Assembly (NCBI GenBank): GCA_017420535.1
Contig: JAFOIV010000123.1
Location: 1-55,742 of the forward strand
Source: Eubacterium sp.
GTDB lineage: Bacteria; Bacillota; Clostridia; Lachnospirales; Lachnospiraceae
DNA: 55,742 bases
Direction: 5' to 3'
Below are positions 15,753 through 24,149 of the stretch, piece after piece (the stretch's first letter is position 1; each line of letters opens with the position of its first letter). The position numbers and the translations under genes are program-made. The notes beneath the pieces are model-generated. The model had not been told where the DNA came from. It saw nothing but the letters and a program-made list of their open reading frames with translations, and did not search any database.

Positions 15753-16748
15753 TTAAATCTCAAATGAAGACTTCTCTTTAAATTTAGCTTCAAATGCAGC
15801 TATAAGTCTCTTCTTTTCTTTATCAAAATCCACTGTAGAATCTGCATCATTTAAGCAGATGATCTTATATCCTGAATTAAGTGCTTTAGAATAATCAACA
15901 CCATTACCTATGGTAAGATAATCACCTCTCCTAAAAACATTATAAGGTGAAAACTCCCCACGACCTAATTGATCATATCTAAATACAAACTGATTGATAT
16001 CTGTAGCTTCTCTAAATCTATGTCTGCAGGTTGCATCTAACAGCTCCCCGTCTTCTTTCCAGACTCTCTCTAATGTAGACTTGTTAAAACTAACTGGCTG
16101 ATGATGCATCATGATCCCTGGAAAATCCGGGAAGAGCATAAGCACCATAGTCTTTATAAGGCTCTTACCATATTTAAGATTGAGCCACTTACTTCTATCT
16201 TTTTTAATAACTTCCTTAATATTAAAATGCTTGGCAAAATATTCCGCATTATTAAGAAGTATATGGTCAAACTGATTATCTGTACCATTTACATGATTTG
16301 GAAATAAAACCGCCATGTCACAAGGAAGTCCATTTTTAAAGAAATCTTCCTTAGTGGTTTTACTGCAAAGAAAAATATCATCATTAAAATAAACAAATCT
16401 ATCAGCAAGTCCTTTAATCCTATGCATATTAAGCTCTATTGTATGTGAACTGAAAGTTGGAAGATATTCAGCAGGAATATAATCCTTATGATTTACTATA
16501 TGCAACTTAGGATTATCAGTATTAAGCCAGGCAGGAATATGTCCCCAGGTTATAAAATGTACCTTATTAACCCAGTCAGCATATTTTTCAATACCTCTGA
16601 ACCAGTATTTAAGGACTTCCCAGTCTCTAAATCTTACTCCATCTTCTGATGAATCCGGCTTATATATTCTTTTTTCTTTAAGCCATTCTGGATCAGCTCC
16701 ATCTACCCATGGCATTACTATATCAATTTTCTCATTATCACTGATCAT
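15753..16748 (-). CDS. Stealth-family hexose-1-phosphate transferase
   Basis: All conserved Stealth regions can be followed: CR1 DIVMPWVDGADPEW (11-24), CR2 from RFRDWEVLKYWFRGIEKYA to IPAWL and LPTFSSHTIELNMHRI and FVYFNDDIFL (41-129), then CR3/CR4 with MMHHQPVSF and FRYDQLGRGEF. Stealth proteins make phosphodiester-linked capsules by moving a sugar-1-phosphate, for example in Neisseria and mycobacteria. The ATG at 16748 lies inside the end of the previous gene and follows an AAGGGAT site, so I prefer it to a TTG two codons upstream. This suggests that the repeat unit contains a sugar-phosphate bridge. Confidence 0.88.
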   Translation of the reverse strand: MISDNEKIDIVMPWVDGADPEWLKEKRIYKPDSSEDGVRFRDWEVLKYWFRGIEKYADWVNKVHFITWGHIPAWLNTDNPKLHIVNHKDYIPAEYLPTFSSHTIELNMHRIKGLADRFVYFNDDIFLCSKTTKEDFFKNGLPCDMAVLFPNHVNGTDNQFDHILLNNAEYFAKHFNIKEVIKKDRSKWLNLKYGKSLIKTMVLMLFPDFPGIMMHHQPVSFNKSTLERVWKEDGELLDATCRHRFREATDINQFVFRYDQLGRGEFSPYNVFRRGDYLTIGNGVDYSKALNSGYKIICLNDADSTVDFDKEKKRLIAAFEAKFKEKSSFEI

Positions 16749-17877
16749 TCTCAACTAATCCCTTATAATAATTTTCCAGTTCTTTTGCCTCTGACACAAT
16801 ATCAAAGCCTGCTTTTTTGATCTTATCCCCAGCATTATCATCTCTGGTTCTATCAATATTTAATATACTGTCTTTCCACTCCTTTGGATCAAGACTTAAC
16901 CAGGTAATATTTCCAGTAAAATCAGAATCCTTGGTAACACGTTCAGTATCATTTGAAATGACCTTAAGTCCGTTAGCCTGAGCTTCTATCAAAGCAACAC
17001 ATAAGCCTTCAAATATGGAAGGGAATACAAATAAGTCAAACATATTAAGAACTTCTTCTACGTTACTTACAACTCCTGGCAGAAGTACCAGGTTCTCTAT
17101 TCCCAGTTCCTTTTTCTTCTTCTCAAGGCTGTCTCTAAGGCTTCCCTCGCCAAATATCACAAGTCTTATATTATCATTTTCTTTTCTTAATTCATTTATA
17201 ACATCTAATAAGAATGTCTGATTCTTCTGATGCTCTAATCGTCCGATATTGCCTAATATAAGATTATCTTCAGTAAAGCCGTATTTTTCTCTTATAGCCT
17301 TTCTTTTAGCAGGAGAATACTTATATTTACCAACATCTATTGCATTATTTAATATATAAGCCTTTTTACTATTCTTCTTTCCAAAAAGCCACTGGGCTGC
17401 CACAGTACTGCAGGCCATATATTCAGTTGCAACGCGTCTTATATCTAATCTACATTTCTGTAAATATAAATATTTAAGGAATGTCTTTAAAGAATCCGGT
17501 TTAAATGTAAATGCAGTATTATGGCTATGTGCCACTCTGTGTTTTACATTGCATTCTTTCGCAATCTTTAAGATATAAGAACCCACTGCGTCTGTATGAG
17601 TATGTACTATATCATACTTCATTTCATTGAATAAATTTCTTAAATCTTCCTTATTTTTATCAATGCTTTCCTTACGTGGAGTTATCCTATGAATAACAAC
17701 ACCCTCATTTAACAGCTCCTGGGTAAGAACACTCTCTTCAAATTCTTCCTTTGTGGCATGAACTGCAAATTCAATATCTATCTCATTATGATCCATATGA
17801 GAATAGTAATTAAGCACAACAGCTTCTGTGCCGCCTCTGTTAAATGCATTATTTAAAATATAAAGTACCTTTATCAT
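16738..17877 (-). CDS. GT4 glycosyltransferase (EpsF-like)
   Basis: A 379-residue GT-B enzyme. The N-terminal half starts MIKVLYILNNAFNRGGTEAVV, cut here as the typical GGTE loop of GT4 enzymes. The C-terminal half carries NIGRLEHQKNQ and the donor-site FVFPSIFEGLCVALIEAQANG with the EX7E-type glutamates. It acts in the cytoplasm or at the membrane face on the lipid-linked repeat unit. Sugar specificity cannot be read. Its end overlaps the Stealth gene by 11 nt and its start has a GGAG site. Confidence 0.83.
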   Translation of the reverse strand: MIKVLYILNNAFNRGGTEAVVLNYYSHMDHNEIDIEFAVHATKEEFEESVLTQELLNEGVVIHRITPRKESIDKNKEDLRNLFNEMKYDIVHTHTDAVGSYILKIAKECNVKHRVAHSHNTAFTFKPDSLKTFLKYLYLQKCRLDIRRVATEYMACSTVAAQWLFGKKNSKKAYILNNAIDVGKYKYSPAKRKAIREKYGFTEDNLILGNIGRLEHQKNQTFLLDVINELRKENDNIRLVIFGEGSLRDSLEKKKKELGIENLVLLPGVVSNVEEVLNMFDLFVFPSIFEGLCVALIEAQANGLKVISNDTERVTKDSDFTGNITWLSLDPKEWKDSILNIDRTRDDNAGDKIKKAGFDIVSEAKELENYYKGLVENDQ

Positions 17878-17887
17878 AAATGCTCCA

Positions 17888-19204
17888 CTATCTATATGCT
17901 TCCTTTTCTAATTCTTTTGCATGTTCTGAAAGAAGTTTTATCTTTACATTTTTTATTATGTTCTTATTAAGCTTTTTCAACTCAGTCTTATCTATATCTT
18001 TTAGGATCTGATAAAGCTCTTCCTCATCTTTAAACATAAGTAAAGAATCATCAGGAATTATATCTTTTGCACCCACATGATCACTGATGACAACAGGCAC
18101 ACCATAACTAAGAGCTTCAAGCACTGTAAAACCAAAAGTCTCATACCATACGCTTGGAGCAATAAGAAGGTCTGTATCATCAAATATCTTTCCTAATTCA
18201 TCAGACTCAAAATGTCCGAAGGAATAAAGATATTGTCTTTCTACAGGAGAGATAAAAGGTGTATTTAAACTAAACCTCTTTCCTTCCTCATATAATCTAT
18301 CAAGGGTATCTAAAAGCATATAATATCCCTTTGCAGCACTAGGAGCTGCAATATATGTTATTCTTAATTCATCACTGAAATTTTTTTCTTTTTTATTATC
18401 TCTTATCTTTTCATGAGATATGGAAATAACCTGTCCCTTATGTTCTCCAAAATACTTATCATATATCATCTTGGATACTGAGCTGTTGAAATGGATATAA
18501 TCTATCTCTTCATAGATGGATTTATAGAAAGCTCTAAGTCTTATGTAGTCATCAGCACTATTTACAGGCTTATCTTCACTGACCGCCTCTTCATTTAAAG
18601 CAGTATCTCTATGACGCTTTCTAAGACTCTTAACTAAAGGACTGTCCTTAAGAGTTCTATAAAGTGGCGACTGAAGTATGATCATCTTCTTATTTGAAAG
18701 AGCATTCACATTACATTCAGGACACGCCTTGCAGCTTGCCACATCATTACACAATCTGCCATTTTGGCAAAGGGTAACCTTAGGACAGATCATAAAGAAA
18801 TCATGACTGGTATATACTGTCCTTATACCTAACTCTTTTGCAGCATCTACAAGTTCTTTATGAAGTCCCATAAATGTATGGATATGTAATACTTCTATAT
18901 TATTTTCCTTAAGAAAATCTATATAGATCTGCTTATCGCCATTACTAGTAAAGGCCTTGATATCAACAATCCCTTCGTCATAGGAAACAGGAAGGGGATT
19001 TATTATCTCAAAGCTGTTGATTCCAAGCACCAAAGATCTTTTTCTTATCTTATTCTTCTTTCCTATCAGCTTTATCTCTCCAGGCCAGATAAGAGAGACA
19101 TTATGTCCCTCCATCACCTGTTCTCTGGCAAGATCTATGGCATATTTAGTTAATCCACCAGTTCTATACGGCGGAAAGCCTAATGCATAATGTAATATAT
19201 TCAA
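17888..19204 (-). CDS. GT4 glycosyltransferase with Cys-rich insert
   Basis: A 438-residue GT-B enzyme: N-terminal YALGFPPYRTGGLTKY, C-terminal APSVWYETFGFTVLEALSYG with GVPVVISDHVG. Between them lies a cysteine cluster after SHDFFMICP (CQNGRLCN, CKACPEC, about 160-185), a feature of a GT4 subgroup in polysaccharide clusters where it may bind a metal. The apparent start is TTG behind a good AAGGTGA site. The gene lies in the operon between the DUF1972 rhamnosyltransferase and the other GT4 gene. Substrate unknown. Confidence 0.82.
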   Translation of the reverse strand: MNILHYALGFPPYRTGGLTKYAIDLAREQVMEGHNVSLIWPGEIKLIGKKNKIRKRSLVLGINSFEIINPLPVSYDEGIVDIKAFTSNGDKQIYIDFLKENNIEVLHIHTFMGLHKELVDAAKELGIRTVYTSHDFFMICPKVTLCQNGRLCNDVASCKACPECNVNALSNKKMIILQSPLYRTLKDSPLVKSLRKRHRDTALNEEAVSEDKPVNSADDYIRLRAFYKSIYEEIDYIHFNSSVSKMIYDKYFGEHKGQVISISHEKIRDNKKEKNFSDELRITYIAAPSAAKGYYMLLDTLDRLYEEGKRFSLNTPFISPVERQYLYSFGHFESDELGKIFDDTDLLIAPSVWYETFGFTVLEALSYGVPVVISDHVGAKDIIPDDSLLMFKDEEELYQILKDIDKTELKKLNKNIIKNVKIKLLSEHAKELEKEAYR

Positions 19205-19256
19205 AATATTTCACCTTGTCTTATTCAGATTTTGAAAGAAAAAAACCTGAAGATTA

Positions 19257-20462
19257 TTATTTTATCCCGAAGATCTCAGCATATCTGTCAGCTATAAACT
19301 GCCAGCTGTATGCATCACTTATCCTCTTTTTAGCCTTCTGACCATACTGATCTAATTCTTCTTTTGATAAAAGATCAGCCTTATTTATAAGAGCCGCAAG
19401 GTCGCCATCTTCCTTACTCCAGTAAAGAGCTGCATCCTCACCTACTTCTTTATTAAATCCTACATCAAGAAGGAGATTTAATCTGGTTGAACCCAGTGCT
19501 TCAAGAAGAGAAGGGTTTGTACCACCTACTGAATGTCCATGGAAATAACCATAAGCATTTTCTCTTATCTTCTTAAGAAGTTCCTGATCATATACTGTTC
19601 CTACAAACCTGATCCTCTTATCTTCCTTAAAATGTAACTTAGAATCAAGTTCTGCAAGGAATCTGTCGTCATTTGTAGTAATTATTGCAAGATTTTTCTT
19701 AGAATCAGACTTCATAAATTCTCTGATCATTGTCTCAAAGTTATTTTCAGGGACAAATCTTCCTACTACAACATAGTATTCATTCTCTGAAAGGCCCTTA
19801 TCCTTAAGCCAGTCTTTAAATTTTGGATCATCGTCCTTAAGGATACTTGGTTTTATATCTGCACCATAGGCAATAAATGTAGTTGCAGGATTATATTTTT
19901 TGTATTCCTCATGGATATATTTCTCAATATTTACAGAGTCACAAACAAGAAGGTCACTAGCCTTAACCATGCCCTTCTCTGATTCTTTCCAATATTTTCT
20001 AACAGGCTTTGACCATTTAGCTCTCATCCATTCATGTCCGTCTGGATTTACAAGCAGTTTTCCGCCTAGCTTTTCAATCTGATTCTTATATTTGCCAATA
20101 AATGGCCCAATACGGCATGCCAGGATATAGAATATCGGATCCTTAATGTCATTCTTCTTACAATAATTAATAAATACCTTAAGAGCAGCTATATCATAAT
20201 AAATAGCCTGAGCAGCTCCTATCTTTTCAGGTATATGTATCTTAAAGCAGTCTGCATTATGATATACAAAACAATGAGGATTGATCTTCTTTACGCCTGT
20301 AAGCTTGTCCTCATCCATATATCCGCTTCCATTCTCTTTGCAGGCTATATGATACTTAATATTCTTATTATTCTGATGATATTCTGTAAGCTTATCGACG
20401 AATGTTTCATATCCGCCATAGTTTCCAAGGCCCTTTGAGCCAATGATAAACACATGTTGCAT
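19257..20462 (-). CDS. DUF1972-type rhamnosyltransferase
   Basis: A 401-residue GT-B protein. The N-terminal part (IIGSKGLGNYGGYETFVDKL, NPDGHEWMRAKWSKPVRKY) is the DUF1972 pattern found in Cps2T/WchF, which adds rhamnose as the second sugar of pneumococcal capsule units. The C-terminal half has VVGRFVPENNFETMI and the donor-site GHSVGGTNPSLLEALG. It is the first transferase gene after the rml genes, which fits a dTDP-rhamnose donor. AAGGGGA site ahead of the start. The initiating sugar-phosphate transferase it would follow is not in the window. Confidence 0.85.
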   Translation of the reverse strand: MQHVFIIGSKGLGNYGGYETFVDKLTEYHQNNKNIKYHIACKENGSGYMDEDKLTGVKKINPHCFVYHNADCFKIHIPEKIGAAQAIYYDIAALKVFINYCKKNDIKDPIFYILACRIGPFIGKYKNQIEKLGGKLLVNPDGHEWMRAKWSKPVRKYWKESEKGMVKASDLLVCDSVNIEKYIHEEYKKYNPATTFIAYGADIKPSILKDDDPKFKDWLKDKGLSENEYYVVVGRFVPENNFETMIREFMKSDSKKNLAIITTNDDRFLAELDSKLHFKEDKRIRFVGTVYDQELLKKIRENAYGYFHGHSVGGTNPSLLEALGSTRLNLLLDVGFNKEVGEDAALYWSKEDGDLAALINKADLLSKEELDQYGQKAKKRISDAYSWQFIADRYAEIFGIK

Positions 20463-20524
20463 ATAGAATTCCCCTTATATTTTAATTTTTTAATTATACT
20501 GAAAATCCTCTATTATTTCAATCT

Positions 20525-21133
20525 TTAGAACTTAAATGTACCTTTAAGCCCAAGCCACTTCTGATCCTTATCAGAAAGATTAAGAGGTGTACCATCGCTT
20601 AAAGTATAACCTTCTGCAGAAGCACTTCCCTTATATTCACCGCAAAGTTCTGGCCACTCAATGCCAATTTCAGGATCATTCCAAGCCATACCGCCTTCAT
20701 CATTTGGATGATAGAAATCATTTACCTTATAGCAGAATTCAGCTTCATCTGAAAGTACAAGGAAACCATGAGCAAATCCTTCCGGAATAAGGAACTGAGT
20801 CTTATTCTCAGCTGAAAGGATAACACCATACCACTTTCCATATGTCTTTGAATCAGCTCTTAAATCTACTGCCACGTCAAATACTTCACCACGTACGGCA
20901 CGAACTAATTTGCACTGTGGATAATTTTTCTGGAAATGAAGGCCACGAAGTACACCTTTAGTAGACATTGACTGATTATCCTGTACAAATTTGATATCAA
21001 AACCAGCTTCCTTCATGTCGTTCTCATTATAAGTCTCCATAAAATAACCTCTTTCATCACCATGAACAGCTGGAGTTATAACACAAAGTCCTTCGATTCC
21101 GCCTACATTCTTTTCAACATTGATCTGTCCCAT
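20525..21133 (-). CDS. rmlC: dTDP-4-dehydrorhamnose 3,5-epimerase RmlC
   Basis: A cupin-fold enzyme of about 202 residues that epimerises C3 and C5 of dTDP-4-keto-6-deoxyglucose, the third step to dTDP-L-rhamnose. Visible family patterns are GDERGYFMETYN, QDNQSMSTKGVLRGLHFQ with the catalytic His, and IPEGFAHGFLVLSD. I use the ATG at 21131-21133 because an AGGAG site lies directly ahead of it; the ATG six codons upstream has none. The C-terminal segment is a little longer than in short RmlC forms, as is usual in Firmicutes. It follows rmlA across a 48-nt gap with a strong hairpin. Confidence 0.93.
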   Translation of the reverse strand: MGQINVEKNVGGIEGLCVITPAVHGDERGYFMETYNENDMKEAGFDIKFVQDNQSMSTKGVLRGLHFQKNYPQCKLVRAVRGEVFDVAVDLRADSKTYGKWYGVILSAENKTQFLIPEGFAHGFLVLSDEAEFCYKVNDFYHPNDEGGMAWNDPEIGIEWPELCGEYKGSASAEGYTLSDGTPLNLSDKDQKWLGLKGTFKF

Positions 21134-21156
21134 TTTTATTTCTCCTATCATAACAA

Positions 21157-21191
21157 ACTACTGTATCTAACAACTTGTTAAATACAGTAGT
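21157..21191 (-). other. Strong stem-loop between rmlA and rmlC
   Basis: A perfect 10-bp outer stem (ACTACTGTAT / ATACAGTAGT) and an inner TAACAA/TTGTTA stem lie in the only sizeable gap inside the rml genes. No T run follows on the minus strand, so it is more likely an RNA-processing or stability element than a terminator. Confidence 0.5.
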
Positions 21192-21199
21192 AATAATAA

Positions 21200-22084
21200 T
21201 TAATATTTAACTTTTCCAAGAGCAACCTGTTTTAAATGCTGCCCATATCTGCTCTTTCCATATCTTTCAGCAGATACCATTAATTCTTCTTTAGATATCC
21301 ACTTATTGATAAATGCGATCTCTTCTGGTGCAGATATCATGATACCCTGAAGAGTCTCAATAGTCTTAACAAATTCCGCTGCCTCAAGAAGACTTTCCAT
21401 TGTGCCTGTATCAAGCCATGCAAAACCACGGCCTAATAACTGTACATTAAGTAAGTTATCCTGAAGATACATATCATTAAGAGTTGTTATCTCAAGTTCC
21501 CCTCTCTTAGAAGGCTTAACCTCCCAGGCTCTCTTACTGACACCTGCCGGATAAAAGTAAAGACCTGTAACTGCATAGTTTGACTTTGGATTCTCAGGCT
21601 TTTCTTCAATGGAAATGGCCCTTCCTTCTGAATCAAATTCAACTATTCCAAATCTATGAGGATCATTTACATAATAACCAAATACAGTTGCCTTACCTTC
21701 CTCGGCATCACGGGCAGCCTTTCTTAAAGTAGAACCAAATCCATTTCCATAGAAAATGTTATCTCCCAGAACCATAGCACATGGCTCACCATCTATAAAC
21801 TCTTCACCGAGAGTAAAGGCCTGTGCAAGTCCGTCTGGAGATGGCTGTACCTTATAGCTAAGGTTAATGCCAAACTGATGTCCGTCACCTAAAAGTGCTT
21901 CAAATCTTGGAGTGTCTTCAGGTGTTGAAATGATGAGTATATCCTTTATGCCTGCTAACATAAGTGTTGATAAAGGATAATAGATCATCGGTTTATCAAA
22001 TATCGGAAGTAACTGTTTACTGGTTACCATTGTAAGCGGATAAAGTCTTGTGCCTGACCCGCCAGCAAGTACTATACCTTTCAT
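21200..22084 (-). CDS. rmlA: Glucose-1-phosphate thymidylyltransferase RmlA
   Basis: The first step of dTDP-rhamnose synthesis: dTTP plus glucose-1-phosphate to dTDP-glucose. The 294-residue product shows the nucleotide loop [17 protein letters not shown], the [18 protein letters not shown] segment, VLGDNIFYG and the EEKP loop, all hallmarks of RmlA. The chosen ATG (22082-22084) follows a GGAGG site inside the end of rmlD; a longer reading from 22105 has no such site. The gene is thus tightly coupled to rmlD. Confidence 0.95.
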   Translation of the reverse strand: MKGIVLAGGSGTRLYPLTMVTSKQLLPIFDKPMIYYPLSTLMLAGIKDILIISTPEDTPRFEALLGDGHQFGINLSYKVQPSPDGLAQAFTLGEEFIDGEPCAMVLGDNIFYGNGFGSTLRKAARDAEEGKATVFGYYVNDPHRFGIVEFDSEGRAISIEEKPENPKSNYAVTGLYFYPAGVSKRAWEVKPSKRGELEITTLNDMYLQDNLLNVQLLGRGFAWLDTGTMESLLEAAEFVKTIETLQGIMISAPEEIAFINKWISKEELMVSAERYGKSRYGQHLKQVALGKVKY

Positions 22085-22085
22085 A

Positions 22086-23009
22086 TTAGTCCTCCATTTC
22101 CCCAAGGGCTGATAAATAACGTCCTAAAGCATCTTTCCAATCTGGAAGTGGCTTAAATCCTGCTTCTACAAGTTTTGATTTATCAAGTCGTGAATTAAAT
22201 GGACGCTTTGCCTTTGATACTCCATATTCTTCTGTAGTAACAGGAAGAACTGTAGTATTAAGGCCAGCCTGCTTATATATTTCCTTTGTAAAATCATACC
22301 ATGATATATAGCCACCCTCATTTGTAGCATGATAATAGCCATACTTTTCTGTCTCAACCATATCCACAAGAAGTCTTGAAAGATCAAGTGTATATGTAGG
22401 AGTTCCTACCTGATCTGATACAACTCTTACAGTATCATGTTTTTTTGCTACATTAAGCATAGTCTTAATGAAATTCTTTCCATTAAGTCCAAATACCCAG
22501 GCAATTCTTACTATAAAGTATTTATCTAATGTCTCTGAAACAGCCTTCTCTCCACCAAGTTTAGTCTCTCCATATACATTAAGAGGTGCATAATCCTTAT
22601 TGTCTGGAGTCCATGGTGTTTCACCCTCACCGTTAAATACATAATCAGTGCTTATATAGACCATCTTTGCATCTATCTTTTTTGCTGCCTCGGCCAGGTT
22701 TTTTGTTCCGTCAGTATTGATCGCTCTTACCAAGTCCTTCTTATCCTCATCTTCAGCTGCATCAACCTGAGTCCAGGCTGCACAGTGGATAATAACGTCA
22801 GGATGTGATTCATTAATAACCTTATCTACCATTTCCTTATTGGTTATATCCATTGAAACATAGGGCATTTTTGTTACTGCTGTATCATCTTCTATACCAT
22901 TATATGAAGGATTTAAATCTGAGCCTATTCCATCATATCCTCTACTATTAAGTTCATTCATTACGTCATGGCCTAACTGACCACATACGCCTGTAACTAA
23001 AACTTTCAT
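22086..23009 (-). CDS. rmlD: dTDP-4-dehydrorhamnose reductase RmlD
   Basis: A short-chain dehydrogenase of 307 residues that reduces dTDP-4-keto-rhamnose to dTDP-L-rhamnose. The Rossmann motif [12 protein letters not shown] (4-15), the catalytic [10 protein letters not shown] and the [12 protein letters not shown] stretch with the active-site Tyr and Lys are all present. It lies between rmlB and rmlA. GGAGG site ahead of the ATG. Confidence 0.94.
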   Translation of the reverse strand: MKVLVTGVCGQLGHDVMNELNSRGYDGIGSDLNPSYNGIEDDTAVTKMPYVSMDITNKEMVDKVINESHPDVIIHCAAWTQVDAAEDEDKKDLVRAINTDGTKNLAEAAKKIDAKMVYISTDYVFNGEGETPWTPDNKDYAPLNVYGETKLGGEKAVSETLDKYFIVRIAWVFGLNGKNFIKTMLNVAKKHDTVRVVSDQVGTPTYTLDLSRLLVDMVETEKYGYYHATNEGGYISWYDFTKEIYKQAGLNTTVLPVTTEEYGVSKAKRPFNSRLDKSKLVEAGFKPLPDWKDALGRYLSALGEMED

Positions 23010-23032
23010 CGACTGCCTCCGGATAATATTTC

Positions 23033-24067
23033 TTATTTATCAAGTACTTCTTTCTTGCCGTACATTTCTTTATAGTAATTCTGATATTCTCCGCTGATGA
23101 TATTTTCCCACCAGTCTTTGTTATCAAGATACCACTGAATTGTCATCTTGATGCCATCCTTAAACATTGTCTCAGGAAGCCATCCTAATTCACTGTGGAT
23201 CTTAGTTGGGTCTATTGCATATCTCTGATCATGACCTTTTCTATCTGTTACATATGTAATAAGTGATTCAGGCTTCTCAAGATATTCACAGATAAGCTTA
23301 ACAATATCAATGTTCTTCATTTCATTATGTCCGCCGATGTTATATACTTCACCAACTGTACCATTATGAATGATAAGATCTATAGCCTTGCAGTGATCTT
23401 CAACATAAAGCCAGTCACGAACATTAAGTCCTTCGCCATAAACAGGAAGCGGCTTATCAGCTAATGCATTAGCGATCATAAGAGGGATAAGCTTCTCTGG
23501 GAACTGATAAGGTCCGTAGTTATTTGAGCAACGGCTGATTGTTACAGGAAGACCATAAGTTCTATGATATGCCATAACAAGAAGATCAGCTGAAGCCTTT
23601 GATGTTGAATATGGGCTTGAAGTATGGATTGGTGTATCCTCATGGAAGAAGAGATCCGGTCTGTCTAATGGAAGATCTCCATATACCTCATCAGTTGAAA
23701 CCTGATGATAACGCTTAATACCATATTTTCTACAAGCATCCATAAGTACTGCTGTACCAATGATATTTGTCTGAAGGAAAATCTCTGGATTTTCAATAGA
23801 TCTGTCTACATGAGACTCTGCCGCAAAGTTAACGATGATATCCGGCTTTTCTTCCTCAAATAATTTGTCTACTCCTGCTCTGTCACATATATCAAGTTTT
23901 ACAAATCTGAAATTAGGATTATCCATTACAGGTGCAAGTGTTGATAAATTACCCGCATAAGTAAGGGCATCAATACAAACGATACGATAATCAGGATATT
24001 TCTTTAACATATGAAATACAAAATTACTGCCTATAAATCCTGCTCCGCCTGTTACGATAATATTCAT
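23033..24067 (-). CDS. rmlB: dTDP-glucose 4,6-dehydratase RmlB
   Basis: First gene of the polysaccharide operon. The 344-residue enzyme converts dTDP-glucose to the 4-keto-6-deoxy sugar. Motifs: NAD-binding VTGGAGFIGSNFV, the catalytic VSTDEVYGDL, HTSSPYSTSKASADLLV with the active-site Tyr and Lys, and SRCSNNYGPYQFPEKLIPL. I start it at the ATG at 24065-24067, behind a GGAGG site; five extra codons upstream have no site. That ribosome binding site lies in the 3' arm of a hairpin (24075-24109), and the promoter at 24110-24140 has MerR-type geometry. Confidence 0.95.
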   Translation of the reverse strand: MNIIVTGGAGFIGSNFVFHMLKKYPDYRIVCIDALTYAGNLSTLAPVMDNPNFRFVKLDICDRAGVDKLFEEEKPDIIVNFAAESHVDRSIENPEIFLQTNIIGTAVLMDACRKYGIKRYHQVSTDEVYGDLPLDRPDLFFHEDTPIHTSSPYSTSKASADLLVMAYHRTYGLPVTISRCSNNYGPYQFPEKLIPLMIANALADKPLPVYGEGLNVRDWLYVEDHCKAIDLIIHNGTVGEVYNIGGHNEMKNIDIVKLICEYLEKPESLITYVTDRKGHDQRYAIDPTKIHSELGWLPETMFKDGIKMTIQWYLDNKDWWENIISGEYQNYYKEMYGKKEVLDK

Positions 24068-24074
24068 AAATAAA

Positions 24075-24109
24075 ACCTCCAAATAGATTATTTTTTTCTA
24101 TCTGGAGGT
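24075..24109 (-). promoter_or_regulatory. 12-bp hairpin covering the rmlB ribosome binding site
   Basis: On the minus strand ACCTCCAGATAG (24098-24109) pairs with CTATTTGGAGGT (24075-24086) over an 11-nt loop, followed by TTTTATTT. The 3' arm contains the GGAGG of rmlB. The 5' arm starts directly after the -10 box, so a promoter-born transcript would contain only about half of it, while read-through RNA from upstream would form the full stem. It could also terminate the upstream operon. Confidence 0.6.
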
Positions 24110-24140
24110 ATCATAATAGGTGACGTAACGTCACTGTCAA
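24110..24140 (-). promoter_or_regulatory. MerR-type promoter and operator of the polysaccharide operon
   Basis: A -35 box TTGACA (24135-24140) and a -10 box TATGAT (24110-24115) are 19 bp apart, and the spacer is filled by the palindrome GTGACGTTACGTCAC (24120-24134). Long 19-20-bp spacers with a central palindrome are the hallmark of MerR-activated promoters. A MerR-family fusion gene ends 10 nt upstream. Confidence 0.8.
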
Positions 24141-24149
24141 GTATTTTTT

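Noticed and set aside
24060-24140. Riboswitch ahead of rmlB
   Set aside because: The leader is too short and simple for a known aptamer; a hairpin and a MerR-type promoter explain the sequence.
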